From positions 5,673,501-5,737,500 of the forward strand of contig NC_088325.1 of assembly GCF_910592395.1 (NCBI RefSeq): a stretch of DNA of 64,000 nt, written 5' to 3'. Shown one piece after another: positions 1 to 18,858 of the stretch. The position numbers and the translations under genes are program-made. A model generated the notes under the pieces. That model made no database searches, had not been told where the DNA came from, and saw only the letters and a program-made list of their open reading frames with translations. Every line of letters begins with the position of its first letter. The first letter of the stretch is position 1. The DNA is from Lineus longissimus. Taxonomy: Eukaryota > Nemertea > Pilidiophora > Heteronemertea > Lineidae.

Positions 1-5459
<5,459 letters not shown>

Positions 5460-5463
<4 letters not shown>

Positions 5464-5474
5464 AGCTTCGTCAT
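5460..5474 (-). promoter_or_regulatory. Four-codon upstream ORF overlapping the GH31 start codon
   Basis: The 5' leader of exon 1 contains ATG ACG AAG CTA TGA. Its stop TGA overlaps the main ATG in the arrangement ATGA. A short uORF that ends on the main start could reduce translation or couple it by reinitiation. The function is inferred from the layout only. Confidence 0.4.
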
Positions 5475-5483
5475 GAAGTTAGC

Positions 5484-8394
5484 CTGAAAAGAATAATTAG
5501 AGATGTCTGCCCTGTATTTTTCACTTACGAAACTTTTACGTACGCACAGTGTATAAACGAGCATGCTATATCTCCCGGAATAGAGTCCATTGATCACATT
5601 CTTCCTGTTGGTATAGCATGCTCTGACAAACTTGTGCACAGTGTAAAACCCGATGTAAAAGTCGATATCCGGCCCTATTGTATTCCATGCAGGCCTACGG
5701 ATGGTATATGGTTCTATATAGAGACCATGATCGTCAATTGCTCAGAGGTTAAAGCGCATAATATAATCCTTTGTTTCAAAATGTTTGAAAATGTATTTCT
5801 ATATCTTTTGTTAAGGTGTGTAAAGGGTTGATAACACTGATAAATATTTACAATATATAACAATGGAAAAAATATGCATCACTCAAGAAAAACGTTGAGA
5901 AAGTTGGCAAAGACCGCCTAACAAAATCTGCACTGCGAATAGGAAAGGTCAGGGTAAGACATTTGGTTGCATGTTCTGACGCGTTTCTTACCTTTTCGTT
6001 ATCAAGTTGATAGTCAGTTGTTGAATAACATAGGCCTAGTAGGAGGTATGATATTTACTTTGGAGCGATAGTGTATCATAATTCTATAATTGGATAAGTG
6101 ATTAGAACAATACGAATATGATCATCACGAGCTATGAAAATGTGTCAAAGTTCAAGAGAGTTTTTGTGCAGATACGAGTTAAGAAGACATTGAGAATCAA
6201 TATCACGACATAAACAATCCACCATTATCATAATCAATATAGCAGCTCGTAGGACGTTTGTATGCCCACAGATGGTAACGGACATGCATAGCATCTTGAC
6301 CCTCAATGTATTGACATTTCCTTGGACATTGCTCGGCTTACAGAAAATGTGCGTCGAGGCTACGGAGGCAATTCCGATGGAAGTTCAGTATGCATGCTTA
6401 GCGGCCTGCACTCGACCGTGGGAGCACCATCTTTTACGCCATATTTCATCAGACACCCAAATTTCTTGTTGCTTCCCCCTGCAGCGCCAATGATGATGAT
6501 GATGATGACTATGATACATACATCCTTTACAGCCTGTGGTCACAGGCGCGTGAAGACACCAGACTAAATCAATCAATTCGCAATCGATCAGTCGCCAACC
6601 TTTTATGCCTGTTATTGATTCTTATGCATCTTGACCACCAAGGTTTTTACATCCTAGCAACATTTAGGATTTTATATACGCCGGCTACGTTTTATAAACC
6701 CCGGCTACATGAGGTCCCGGATGAACGTATATGCTGAAAATCAGTATATGTTGTAAAATGTATTCCAAACATAGAATAATAGTATGTGGTTTCAAAACAG
6801 CTCTGCAGATGGCGATAGTGAGCTTCGACACCGTGAAGAGGCTTTGATGTACGTACCTTTCGGCAGGAAAGCGAAGGCTCATGTGACCGGCGGGAAAAGT
6901 AACCAATCCAAACAATACTACTCACTTTCTTCCGTACTCGTGACGGGAATCCCACTCGTGGCATTCATAGGCCAACGCGGAAGACCTGCTACAGCTAATT
7001 ACAATCATGTGACACAAGTGTCCGTAATTGCCAATTCTGATAACGGTATAACATGTATAATGGGTGAGAGTGTCACGCGAGATGACCTTAAATGGATCAA
7101 TGGGAATATCTATCCAATGTATGTATACCTCAACAAGCTGCTGATCTCAATAAAAAAATTGTTTCTGAATTTAAATGACAGATACCATTCTCCATAGCAG
7201 ACATGATAATATTCAGGCATGACCGCCTGAACAAACTTCTATCACTGAGCCGGAGTATGGGCCAATATAATGACATTATCAAGGGCATTATCACTAAAGC
7301 TGTTAGACTCCCGGGGCAGTCTATTTCGTCATCCTATTCAGATTGTCTCAAAGCTGTCGGCTACCAATTTACCTCCTTCCACTCGAGTGTAGTATTTCCC
7401 ATCATCAAATTCCACATAAAAGTGTTGAAATTTTAATCTGACTGAATTATCACGCCACCCGATTTCAATCCCGACTCGAACCTGCGTGCAGCGATCATCT
7501 TGTATTTGTGCGGGTCGGTACATTTACGCCGCGCAGCGTTCATCATCACCTATTCACCTGTCTAGAATAAGACATCCCAGTTTTGAGACAGACAAGTTAT
7601 TTCTTGCAATTTACTGCACACAGTGTTTGACCCCTAATAGGCTGCAACTAGCGCCATATACAAATACTCGAAATCATGGGACTACCCATTTCCCATTTAA
7701 ATGACCGGATCGTAGACCGTTAAAATCACTGGCACCGCGTCAATCTGTGTCTTTTTGGTTCACAATGTGATCCTTATTTCTGTCACTAAATTTGTTTTTT
7801 CCGTCGATTTTTCTCCTTGAATTCTATCACAGCAGGTCTTATTATTGTTCATAGACTAGCTGAATTTGTATGCAATTTTGTCTCTCATCATATTTATTTC
7901 GTATAAAGTGCTGTTTTTTTTAGAAAAGGTTTTTTCGTGGTCATTTGTCCGTTTATTTCATGGATATTTTGGGTGATGTCCGTTTACTCGATAACCGCTT
8001 TTAAAATCAAATTAAAGGTTTTTAAGGTATTTGATATTAATTAATATTACTATTAGTCGAGTGGGATTGTCGTTGGATGTTGACTGTTGGACAGTTGTTA
8101 TGAGGGAATGACGAAAATATGACCATATTGTTGAGATTATATTCACTTCGTGAATACCTTTCCCTTTGAGAATGTCGACTTGTAAAATAGAACGTGATCG
8201 ACAAACCTGGTGTTTTTCGCAAAAATTCATGTGTGCACGTGTTATATGTTCATTTCAATTTATTTTAATTTATAATTTCGACGTGTTCTTATGGAGTATT
8301 GCATCTCATTGATTTTCGTATGTGCGGACGGCCTTCTAAGTTTTTCAAGGCAGTAAATTTGAATCGAAGGGGTGAAAGCTAAATAGCTCAATTT
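5484..8394. other. Intergenic, no gene seen
   Basis: Upstream of the GH31 gene. Short open frames here have no recognisable domain and no supporting splice structure. A small (ATG)n microsatellite lies at 6489-6506. The GH31 promoter and first UTR exon should be in this stretch, but I cannot point to a convincing core promoter. Confidence 0.5.
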
Positions 8395-8404
8395 TTGTCA
8401 TTTG

Positions 8405-8475
8405 AAGCTGTTTCGGTTGCCTAGTGGATACACTCTCTGCGTATCACACGGTAGACCCGAGTTGCCCTTTCACCG
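8405..8475 (+). repeat. Possible tRNA-derived SINE head
   Basis: Contains TTGCCTAGTGG, which fits a pol III box A, and about 35 bp later GACCCGAGTTG, a weak box B. No full tRNA cloverleaf was checked. This is a tentative call. Confidence 0.3.
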
Positions 8476-9296
8476 CCGTAGTCATAATAATATTCCGACT
8501 ACACGGCAGGGCGCCAATATTTCAACACTGAACTTTAGTTCACTCCCCTGTTATGAGAGGGCTTTCCCGTTGATTTTCGTCTGCATCACAAGTTTAAGCC
8601 GGTGTAATGTTTTTGAGTGTTTCTGTTTTTGAGTGTTTCCCCTCATTGTTTTGGAACGCTCAAAAATAGATTGACAAATTTTTCTGTGTATCCCCCCTAT
8701 TGAAAAGTCGTGGTCTCTCTAGCTGCCTATTGTTTGGAAACACTGACACATGGGAAACAACCACAGATGTTACACCGGGTCGCAGTAGAAAGTTTTTTGC
8801 TATTTCACCAAATCAATGTATTCGTAAAAATTCTGAAGGCACGTTAAAATGGCGTCCAGAAGAATAATTAGTTGAAATGAAGTTGTTGGTCCTCGATACA
8901 ACCTAAGTTTCAGTGGCCTGAGGCCTAACCAATCCCATTGTAAACCTGACGCCGATAGGCTTGCTCTGTTTTTGCCTATATGCGGCCCCTCTATTTTTTT
9001 CGTAACGTGTCAACTACTGTTTTTACATGATGACTTTTCTAATTGGACATCATAGAGGCTGAAAATAATTTAGAAATCAAATTATAAGTAAATGTAGTTT
9101 CAAACATTTCCAGCAGATGGTGTTATGGCTGCACCGTAACCCCTGGTAACAGCTTTACGTCATATGCCGCATCACCGCCAGAATCTCGGGGTTGACGTAG
9201 CATGTCTGACCTCTGACCCGTCTAGTTGGCCGTTACGTGTCACTACTAACTGTTTCTACATGACAAAAACATTTTTGTGGCCCACCAAATAGGTTT

Positions 9297-9494
9297 TAAA
9301 GGGGGACTATAGGCAGGAGGAGAGGGGCTAATTTGGCCAACTTCAAGTGACTAGTATACATAGAACCGGCCAATGGTCATGTCAGGCTCAGTACTAAATA
9401 TATTCCTCGTACAAACTTGAATAATTTCGACGTACTGTGAGATATTAGAGAGACCCCTATTGGCGGCTTTTTGTAACTTTATCTTGCCTGCCTA
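9297..9494 (+). repeat. Dispersed repeat, family with copy at 22021-22215
   Basis: Starts AAAGGGGGACTATAGGCAGG and ends near TTTGTAACTTTATCTT. The second copy has the same start, the shared block GACGTACTGTGAGA and the same end. No coding content. The flanks 8476-9296 and 9495-12340 hold no gene. A G homopolymer is at 11831-11847. Confidence 0.7.
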
Positions 9495-12340
9495 GCTGCT
9501 GCCGATAGTGTCCTTCGTCTTATGGTTGACATAAATCAAGATACCTGACACGAACATACGAAAACAAGCCCATTGGGTTCCAGAGTCGCAGCTAGTGAGG
9601 CGGACGATGGCTGAGGAGAGGTAAAAGGGGTAAAATACGGACTAAAACTCACCAAGGCAAAAATACCATCAAACTGGGGAAGGGGAATCCCCAGCAATAC
9701 ACTGCACGGCGTGTTAGTACTTATCACTAGACGGAAAAAAATCATGCTCTAGATTTCTGCTCTAGTTTTAACTGCAGACTACCAAGGCTCATACACGGTC
9801 ACAATGTACACTGTAATAACAAGGAAAATGTCAAAGAGCCTCCAAGATTTCCTATAGAAATACTTCATTCTCTCTCAAACTGAGTTATTGGCATCAACAT
9901 TAGGCATTGTGAGATTTTAGAATCAATGTCAGACTAGTCTGTGTATTATTCATTAGCTCGTTTAGACATGTAGGCCTCCTCCACAAAAGTGCAAAACGAA
10001 ACGGCTTGGCTATGCGTCAACTATAGAGGGAGCGAAAAGCTTAAGGCTAGCTGCTCCCAATAAATCCTTTGTCGATGATTGTTATATAATATTTTGCCAC
10101 CTGTTATAGAAACAAATCCACGTGGCTGTCATTTAATCCTAATGAGAAGTTTTTGTTGCTGTTAATTCACAATAATCATGGAGCAAATGGTAAATATTTG
10201 TCTTTGATATTCTTGTTAGTGTAGTATAAGATATCTTTAGTGCAATTTATTTTTTATTTGCCGCATTGGGGAAATTAATAGGGTAAATATAACCAAAGTT
10301 CAAGAGCGAAAATTCAACCCATATGAGGCTTTGATTGCTGTTAATATGATCACCAGAAACAAACTTAAAATTCGATGTGGCCATTATCATATGCAGATGA
10401 GAAAATGACATGTGATAACGAGTGACGTCGTCGATATTTATGTTAATTGTCAGTAACTAATCAGAGCTTTTATTTGTGGATGTGCCCAGGGGTTATTAAG
10501 AGGACCTCCGGAAGTGGGGAGCGCATTGAGCCCTGGAAATAGAGGTTGGAAATTGTTGGCCTCTTATTCCTCCGTACTGTTTTGTTGTGACGTATTCCTT
10601 AAAATGCCACCTCGAAACGCCTATCCTAAGGAAATTGTCCAAGTAACCTACCTATTCCATTATGCGCGTTGAAGGGTGGTCACTGGCACATGCGCCACAA
10701 TTGAATTTGGCCAGAACTTGAACACCTTAAGCAATACCTCCATCAGAAAGATGCGAATGTCTATTTCATGGGTGGGAGCCTGTTCCTTGGAAAGCAACGA
10801 ACTGACTCTCACCCTTGAAATTGGCATCCACCCCGTTTTGAAAAGTTCTAATTGCTTTTAGGATCTAAAATGGTGGTGCCTATGGTCACTCCATAATTAT
10901 CAGTGGTAATTTCGGTCATGGTCTCCAACAATTAATTGAAGGCTCTACCTTAAACTTTCAGAATACAATACAGAGACGGACATTATTATCTTGTCGAGGG
11001 CGGTGCAGTGATAATGCAGTGAGACTCGTTCTCAGTTCAGATAATGTGCAGTAGAGAAGTCTTGGTTAAATAACTTTCATAATCATGTCTGAATAGTGTG
11101 TCCATTGGATTTTTCATTTCATTTAGTTAGGTCATGAAGCTAACATAAATATTAATGTTAGCTGCATGGTTAGGTTCAGTGGAGTTACACTGAGTAGCCT
11201 ACCACTCAATTGTATCTCAAAAACGCGGTTTTCAGTTCCTCAAATAGCCACTGCAAGTGTTTGGCGCTGCAATGCCAATTAGGTCAAAATTTGAGAAGTG
11301 GACACTCGTATCGTAAAGACGATGCGAAGGTGCTGAGGAACTCGCAATATCTTTTTATCAAAACAATAACAAGTTCTCTATTCACCTGTGCCGAATTCTT
11401 CTTGGTGTTTTTAATCCGTTATGAGGACAATTTTGCAAGGATTTTTCGACAGATCGTTTAAAAACCGGTAAGACAACTTAACCACTTCAATTTCTTGAGT
11501 GTTAAATGCATAAATGCCAATACCGGTACATCTGGCATGTGTACTTCATACTCGACTGTGTATGTCGTGAGCAGTTGGCAGTGTGTGGGCATTAATGCCT
11601 TTATTTGGAGCTATTCATCATTGTTCACTTTTGTTATCTTGTCATAGAAATACCTATTTCGTTCGTCATTGATCAGCCATGCAAGTTGAGTCGTTTTGAG
11701 ACCAAATGATCAGTACTGCACATCATTAGAATTTCAATTCGTCTCTTCTCAAAGCATATTCTTGAAGTGGTCTTCTGGTTGACGTTGTGGTGAAAATGGC
11801 CCAGGTAAATGAGGTAGGCATTTTCCGTTTGGGGGGGGGGGGGGGGCTATATAAGTCTGTGGCAGACTGTTCAAAGCAGCCTGGCCCTGTCCCTATGGTC
11901 CCTTGTAGTTAAAGTGAAGGGCATTTTGTCCGGTGTAGACAATGGCACAACCAAGACAGATTGTATGGGACAGGCGTTGTGAAGACCCTATACCCAATGT
12001 TGTGCATAGCTGGCTGCTTTCAAGTGGATCGAAGGATATCGTAGGATTGGAACACTGGGATGACATTGTCCATCCCTCATTATTCAACTTGTACCATGGA
12101 CGTGACTGCAGATATTTCTGATATTTTCAAGCAAAAAACAATTCCCCAGCCAGAAACAGAGAGTTTTATTTCTAGGCCTGAATCAAGTCCTTATAATCCA
12201 CTACACAATGCTGTCACTGGAGCACCCAAGAACAAGAGCCTGATTGCACATTTGTCAAAAAGACATTCACAGTGTCTCAATCAGGATGAGCAACAGGGTC
12301 AGCCTGTGTCCAAGACCCACTTTAAAGTCGAGCCAACAAT

Positions 12341-12377
12341 TTGACCTCTCTAATCAGGACACTTCTCTATTTCGTAA
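12341..12377 (+). repeat. Fragment of MITE family 1
   Basis: The internal block TTGACCTCTCTAATCAGGAC of the MITE found complete at 13360-13519. No terminal repeats remain. The following 12378-13359 holds no gene, only a C homopolymer at about 12812-12827. Confidence 0.7.
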
Positions 12378-13359
12378 ATCCCCAGGGTGACCTTGAGAGG
12401 AAGGGTCGACCCTATACTTCAGATTGAATAGTATTATCATCAACCTGGAGACAAGCATTTGTTCATCAATAAACTTGTGTATAGATCGTCTCTAACATGT
12501 CTAAGAATGCCGTTAGGCGGTCTCAGCATGTGCTGTTTGCTGGGTGGTAAGGGCGATTTTTCTAACGTTATTCCAGTTAAAAACGGCAACTTCAGGTCCT
12601 GAATTTCACCAATTTGGCTGATCCAATTTTCATTAAACTGCCAGAGGAGTTTATCAAAGGCATTTTGTACCAATGGCACAATTTTCTCAAAATTTGGGCC
12701 ACTTTTCAAATTAGGAATAATGTAGAATAATGTACAAAAAGTGACATTTCATAGTTCAGGCAGATCCAAACTTCACATGATCTTGCATGCAGATTGAGTC
12801 TCCCTGTATCTCCCCCCCCCCCCCCCCACCCGAGGGTTTGTGTCCCTTCTTTCTCTGAATCCACCCCTATGGCAATGTATGGTGTATGTGATCTTAGTAA
12901 AACATGGTGCAATTTTTCTTCTTGGTATGGCGGCGGACAGATTTCAGCAAGGCAAGGCACAAAATGCTAATATGATATTATCTTATTTATCTCATGAAAT
13001 TGTGCCGCCATGCCTGACCGAACCAATATTTGTGGCTTCCTACTGCGTAACCCAATGGCCATTTTCTCCCGGGCTAAGCCTACAATAAGCGACATATCAT
13101 TGTATGAACTGTAAATTGTGGTGTCTTAAAAATCATGTTTTTAAGCACAGTACTAAATTCAAGATGAATAGAATACTCGCTGAATTTCCATAGTGTTTTT
13201 TGCGTGTTGCCGCAGGGGATAACTTATTTACGGACATTCTCGGTAGGTAGTTGAATGCGATATGATATGTCCTGCTGGGTCGAAACGTCGTCCCTTCTGG
13301 ATGAGGTTATGCCTTTCCAAAGTTATTCATTTCGGGCCTGATGGGAAATAGAATATATA

Positions 13360-13519
13360 CAGTGGAACCTCCCTTAGCGGACACCTCTCTATTAAGGACA
13401 CTAGTTCTGGTCCCAAATTGGCTGTTTTCATTCAATTTGACCTCTCTAATCAGGACACCTCTCTATCAAGGACAGCACTTGTCAGTCCCGAGGGTGTCCG
13501 TAATAGAGAGGTTCTACTG
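13360..13519. mobile_element. MITE family 1, copy A
   Basis: Terminal inverted repeats CAGTGGAACCTCCCTTAGCG and, reversed, CAGTAGAACCTCTCTATTAC, flanked by TA on both sides. The TA target and CAGT-G-GAACC ends fit a pogo/Tigger-type non-autonomous element. Copies are at 14504-14669, 26916-27059 and 31552-31724. Confidence 0.85.
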
Positions 13520-14080
13520 TACTATAGTTTCAGTGATGTAAGACCGTTTCTGAATATAAAAAAGGGAAATTCGATACATCTCAAAGTGTTCAATTTGGAT
13601 ATCAATGGGTTGGTAAACACCAAGTTGTCTGCTGGTCTTGAAGTCCTGTTATGGTCTTTGTATCAATGTACGAAAAATGATTTTGTCTTAGATTGGTGAA
13701 GCTAGAGTATTATTGTAAAGCCTTGCTGAGGACTGTAAGGCTAATAATATTATGATAGAAATTGCATTTCGTGTATTTCATAAATTTCATGTATTTGGAC
13801 ATTTGATATTAATATTTTCAGCCAGGGTTTTAAAAGGGAGGCATACCTTTTATTAGGTGTCAGACCAATTCTATTAAGCATATGCTAAATAAAAAAAACA
13901 CATTGTTGAAAAAGGCAGGGCGTTTTCTTCTTGAAAAATTGACAACGGGGTGCCCTGCTATTCTGCTTTAGCTGAAGCACTAATTAGAGCAGGTAAGAAT
14001 AAAACTGTTTCTAACTCAAACTTGTTCTGTGGACTGGGGTGGAGGGTCAAGAGGTCTTTTTTCCTTTTCTATTGATGGTA

Positions 14081-14828
14081 CAGTCCGAATCACAAATGAT
14101 ATCCCGTCAGTTGTGGGTAATGTGAAGCTATGTAACGTCACGTGTGACGTCATGTAACGTCATGTGAATTTTCACTCATTTGGCGTATTCTCAATCAATC
14201 TTGAGATCGAATCGCTATACACCTTTCCAGAAATGGGACGCTGAGTGTCCGAAATAGTGATGTCATAAGGGGAAACTAGGCCTTATGGTGGAGGGACAAA
14301 AGAGATAGTCATGGTTGACCAACACACTTGAATGCCTTTAATGACGGACAAGGGGGGAAAAAATTAGTTCCAATGCAAGCCACCAATTTCAGGAAGCATG
14401 GATATACTTATATACTATATAGGCTTATATTTTACCTGAAATCAATGATGGTTTTAAAGAAGACCAGAGTTCAAATAACCTAACCGATGTGATTGAAATG
14501 TACTACTGTAGAACCTTTCTTTTAAGGACACCCTCGTGACTGACAAATGCTGTCCTTTAGAGAGGTGTCTTGATTAGAAAGGTAAATTTGAATGGAAACA
14601 ATCAATTTGGGACCAAAAATAGTGTCCTTATTAAATATGTTGTCCTTAATAGAGAAGTGTCATCTGTAATTGCTTTCCCTGAGCTTTAAAAAATGGTCCT
14701 GAGGGTACGTCAAATAATCTTGATTGACCCATTTCGTGTTTGGAATGCGTAACTTACATCACTAGCCTGCAGCACAATGCACCATATACTGCGCATTGCA
14801 GAGGAGATGTCAATTTTGATTTAGACTG
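14081..14828. mobile_element. MITE family 2, long copy with a nested family 1 MITE
   Basis: Left end TACAGTCCGAATCACAA and right end TTTTGATTTAGACTGTA are the termini seen in the short copies at 18681-18858 and 21654-21834. A family 1 MITE (about 14504-14669) lies inside, so this copy is older than that insertion. That both ends belong to one element is inferred. Confidence 0.5.
14504..14669. mobile_element. MITE family 1, copy B
   Basis: Begins near CTGTAGAACC, contains the shared block TGACAAATGCTGTCCTTTAG and GTGTCCTTA, and ends in a degraded TIR near AGAGAAGTGTCATCTGTAA. It is in reverse orientation to copies A, C and D and is the most diverged of the four. Confidence 0.75.
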
Positions 14829-16440
14829 TAGCTATTGGTATGAGACGTTCCGACATTTAGAAGATTTCCATTTTCTCTCCTCTGTGTTGGTTTCAATGAA
14901 AAAATCTTTGTGCTAGTCGCAAACAATTACAAAAACCCAAACACTAACATGTTTTTAATGATTCAAATTGAAACATTATCTATCCTTATCCATGCATTTC
15001 AGCCACCAATCAAATAACTGCATGTTATTAATGTTAGTTCTGATAAGAAATAATCATGCGGTTTCATACAGCACTTCCTGCATATCAATTGACATATATT
15101 TTTTTAGCTATTAAATGCGTACGCCGTTCATAATTACTGGTGGTTCACAGGGTTACCTCGAACATGTTTTTCATGGGGGTACAAAAATAAAAGAAAAATG
15201 ACCTCTCCAAAAGCTTTTTTGCAGTCTGTATGCAGTACATGCAGTATATATGCACGCATACACAATGCTGAAATGATGTCAATTGTGACTTGGAATTTAA
15301 AAGTATTCTTCTTCTTCTTCGGCATTCACTCTGCACTTGGAGGTGAATAAACCCCATGGAGTTGTCCACCTCGAATGCGGGATAGGCATTTTAGCATGTC
15401 ACTACAGTTAGGTTCCAATTGGGTTGATTGGCCTATTGACTCCGACTTCAGCCAGGCCGACACACTCTGATTTCGGCCAGATGAGTCCACGCAAGCTACT
15501 CATGTTTCTCACTTGGTGGGTTTTTTATAAACCTGCCCTAGCATAGACACCAGAAACAAGGAACCTCGTTGAAGGACTGTGAAGGGCCAGGAATTTTAGT
15601 TACTTGAAAGCCACACCGGTTCATTCAGAACTACAAACCCAGGGCCCTATTGCGTGTGTAGCGGTAAAGGGCTTATAAAGGTTGTCACTGTAAACGTTTT
15701 ACAACTCTGAACTCGAACCCAAAGACTTAGCCAACTAATTATATCTACATGTATTTACATCATTTAGTACTCATATCACCCTCAAACCTCTCACCTACAA
15801 ACAACACTGAAACATTACAAGGCAAAAAGGCTCTGGGGCTTTTCAAGATAGTATCTTGATTAGCTACAGAATAGACTTGTCATGGTTGGGTTCTGGATTT
15901 TGTGAGTTATGGGGCTACCAGGAACTGACTAAAATATCCAAACATCAACCTTTATACCTAATTACCCTCAGCCCTAATGGGTGAATAGCCCGGCCCAAAT
16001 ATCAGGCTCTCAACCAACTCACACTCAGTAATTAAGAAGACAACCAATCAGCACACAGCTGTATCAATATAAAATTACCAGACAGGGCCTAGGGCAGGGG
16101 CCTAGTAACCAGGTACTAATCAGCAGCTTACAATTCAATTCAATTCAATTTATTCTCCACTTTTAAAAAAAGTACAGAGAAGAAAAACCTAACAGTAATT
16201 ATACATGATGGCTGACGTACACGGTCAAGGGTGGACACAAGGTAAATGAATCACATATAGGGGCTAAACTAGATTAAACAATCTGCGACACGCCAAGAGG
16301 AATTCGGATAGTTTTACATGAAAAAAAGGGATCAAACATCTTAACAGATAAAGATAGTAAAACAATGGAAGAGATCAATTAAACAGTAAGGTGTTGAAAC
16401 GCGTAGCAGCTAACGAATCTGGATGTCTTAGTTTACTGAC
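14829..16440. other. No gene seen
   Basis: Non-coding sequence. A short CAATT tandem repeat lies at about 16131-16151. No splice-bounded coding exon was found. Confidence 0.5.
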
Positions 16441-16454
16441 AGCCAGAGAAAAAC

Positions 16455-16541
16455 ACACTAATGACACTAGATTTGGTACCCAATTCCAAATATCGTCACA
16501 CATGGTAGCCAGCAGTGTTAACCACTAGGCTATGAGGCTCT
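16455..16541 (-). repeat. tRNA-derived SINE head
   Basis: On the minus strand it reads ATAGCCTAGTGGTTAACACT (box A) followed by GGGTACCAAATC (box B-like) about 50 bp later, the layout of a tRNA-derived SINE. The tail was not delimited. Confidence 0.45.
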
Positions 16542-16989
16542 TAGGACTTTAGCATTTCCTGATAACCCTGTTAAATTAAATTTACGAAGGGTGTTTAAGA
16601 GTTAGACGCGTGTAAATTCTACATAATCAGTTTCAGGGCCTAATGCGGTTTTCATGAAGAAACCCTGCAAGGCCCTGACTCTGTCTATTCAGACATTAAA
16701 CGCTGTTTTAAGCTAAACACCCTTTGTAAATTCGGCCCAAACTGTTTTAGTGGTGCTTCGGAATCACGATTGTGATGGTGACACATTTCTTTAAAATGAT
16801 TTCTGTTCCTACATGTATCAAGGAGGATATGGAAGTGCATAATAATGGAATTCAAGTGGTGCGTGAAGTGGTTTTTAACACATTGGGTGCCAAATAATGG
16901 CGGTTTACACTTTTGGGGTAAAATCCCCACCTTTCTGAGATCTGTTTACGTGCTAAAATAGAAGGAATAAAATGTTGTTCTTCAATTAA

Positions 16990-17395
16990 AAGAGTTGAAA
17001 CAAAATTGGAAAAATGTCAAACACTTCAGTGCGGCACCGGCACATCCAGAATATAAAGAAAGGTGGCTCAGAGTCCAGGAACGAATCGAGTTTAAGGTGC
17101 TTTTGCTTGTTTTCAAGTGTCTCAACAACTCGGGCCCTGATTATCTTAGCTCCCTCATTGATATTCATCAGCCAAGGCGGCAGCTTCGTTCTACAAATGG
17201 CCTACTGCTGTCACGACCAAGGAGCAGGTTGGTTAATTTTTGAGACCGGGCTTTTTCTTGCGCTGCTCCAAAACTTTGGAATCGCCTGCCACGTTCTATA
17301 CGGGAAAGTGGCAGCATCCCGGTCTTCAAGAACAACTTTCAAACATTCCTCTTTCATCGCTACATGCATTAGACTTATTGTACAAAAAAGTAAGT
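16990..17395 (+). pseudogene. 3' end of a non-LTR retrotransposon (LINE) reverse transcriptase ORF
   Basis: Translates as VQERIEFKVLLLVFKCLNNS, then PDYLSSLIDI, RRQLRS and, after a frameshift and stop near 17243, CAAPKLWNRLP and VFKNNFQTFLF. This order (RIxFK, PxYL, LRS, WNxLP, FKxxxxTxLF) is the conserved C-terminus of Jockey/CR1/L2-like RT ORFs. The element is 5'-truncated and has at least one frameshift, so it is dead. Nothing of the catalytic YxDD region is present. Confidence 0.8.
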
Positions 17396-17836
17396 AAGTT
17401 ATTGTAAAGTGTCATTGGTCACTTCAAGTGGATTTTGGCACTACAAAAACATTTAATTATTAATTATTAATTAATTTTTATTGTGGAAGTTACCCAACTA
17501 AAGTTACCTTTGGCAAGCTGAATAATGACTCACTGTAGTGCATTTCAGTATACACACAGTATTTCACAGTTTCCTCTAAATTTTTCTAAGTCCAATTCTA
17601 GGCCCAGAGAGGGGAATGGTTCTGACTTACTTTACCCAATTCTTGATATACCCTCATTTATTGGATAGGCCATGCATTAGTCATGCATCCGAACCCTCTC
17701 GTATTCCCCTTAACTGTGAACTTCCTTTAGTGATTTATAGTGTTTAGTTGGACTTAAACGAATGAAAAGATGGAAAATGTGGTGTTTCAAACATGGTGGC
17801 CAAATTAAAACTGCCAGGTGGCATCACCATAGCAGG

Positions 17837-17893
17837 TATAAAAAGAGAGGTTGAGTGAACTGGCCAACAACTTCAGAATAAAAGTTTACCAAG
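17837..17893 (+). promoter_or_regulatory. Candidate TATA box and 5' UTR exon for the IgSF gene
   Basis: TATAAAA at 17837-17843 is followed about 50 bp on by AAG|GTAACT, a fair splice donor. The first coding exon of the IgSF gene (22283) begins with an acceptor, so an upstream UTR exon must exist. This is one candidate and is speculative. Confidence 0.2.
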
Positions 17894-18680
17894 GTAACTG
17901 TAACTGGACAAGAACAAACATATAGAAATAAATAGCGGCCCAGGCACTTTTTAAAGCAGGTTTTGATTCTGGAAGATTCTTCCAAGCCAGCGGCCGGGTT
18001 ATAGTCTCTTCACAATTTCTCCATGACATACTTGAGGACATTTTCTGGCATGCCTTGTTGGCTCACCGTATAGGGGAGTCTATTCAATACTGCAGTGTCC
18101 GGCGTCTGTCATGAATTAATTCTTAACCACAAAATATATATACGGTGAGCACAATGGCCTCTGGCCTTTTCATTTGTGGGTAAATGACTATTTTTTGAAC
18201 AGAATTAAAACCAAAATGTTCTGTACCCTGTCTGCCTGAGGTTTACATCAAAAATATACAATTGCAGCCTTAGATTTATTCAAACAGACTAACAGACAAT
18301 GGTTGAGGCCATTTCCTAAATCACAAAATCAACCAGACAAAGATAAAACAAATATTTTCTTTGACCACCCGCTAATGGCATTTTCGTCTAGATATCTTTG
18401 AGCCAATATTCAGAATATTTGCAGTATTTTGCCGTGTCAGGGTTAGATTAATAAGGTACTCCCTGGTTCATCAGAGGTGTGGCCAGTATTTCATGAGGGG
18501 ATGGTTTTCTAGCATATGTCCTGTGATACAACACATTTCGAGGGCAATTCATTTTCGGTTTCAAAATGTATTTCAGTTAAGGCATTTCCTGGTCAGTTTC
18601 AGCGTTTTTCCCCAATGCTCGCGTCATTTGCCTACATCGCCCCCTGCTTTCTCTGACTGTGGGATATGTGTGGAATGTTA

Positions 18681-18858
18681 CAGTCCAAATCACAAATGAC
18701 CTCTGCCCTGCTTTGCGTCAGTGACGCGCATCATACGCGCGAGTTACGTGTCAATGACGCATCAGTGACCCGCTTATCTCTCTATGTTTTGCACAAATTA
18801 CGCGCGACCTACACGCTGGGAAGCGCGTCATTGGGGATGACAATTGTGATTTGGACTG
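18681..18858. mobile_element. MITE family 2, copy B
   Basis: Terminal inverted repeats CAGTCCAAATCACAA / TTGTGATTTGGACTG, nearly perfect, flanked by TA. About 178 bp with no ORF. The stretches 17894-18680 and 18859-21409 around it hold no gene. Confidence 0.85.

Noticed and set aside
6784-7197. 137-codon plus-strand open frame
   Set aside because: No domain or signal sequence and no neighbouring exons with matching phase. Likely chance.
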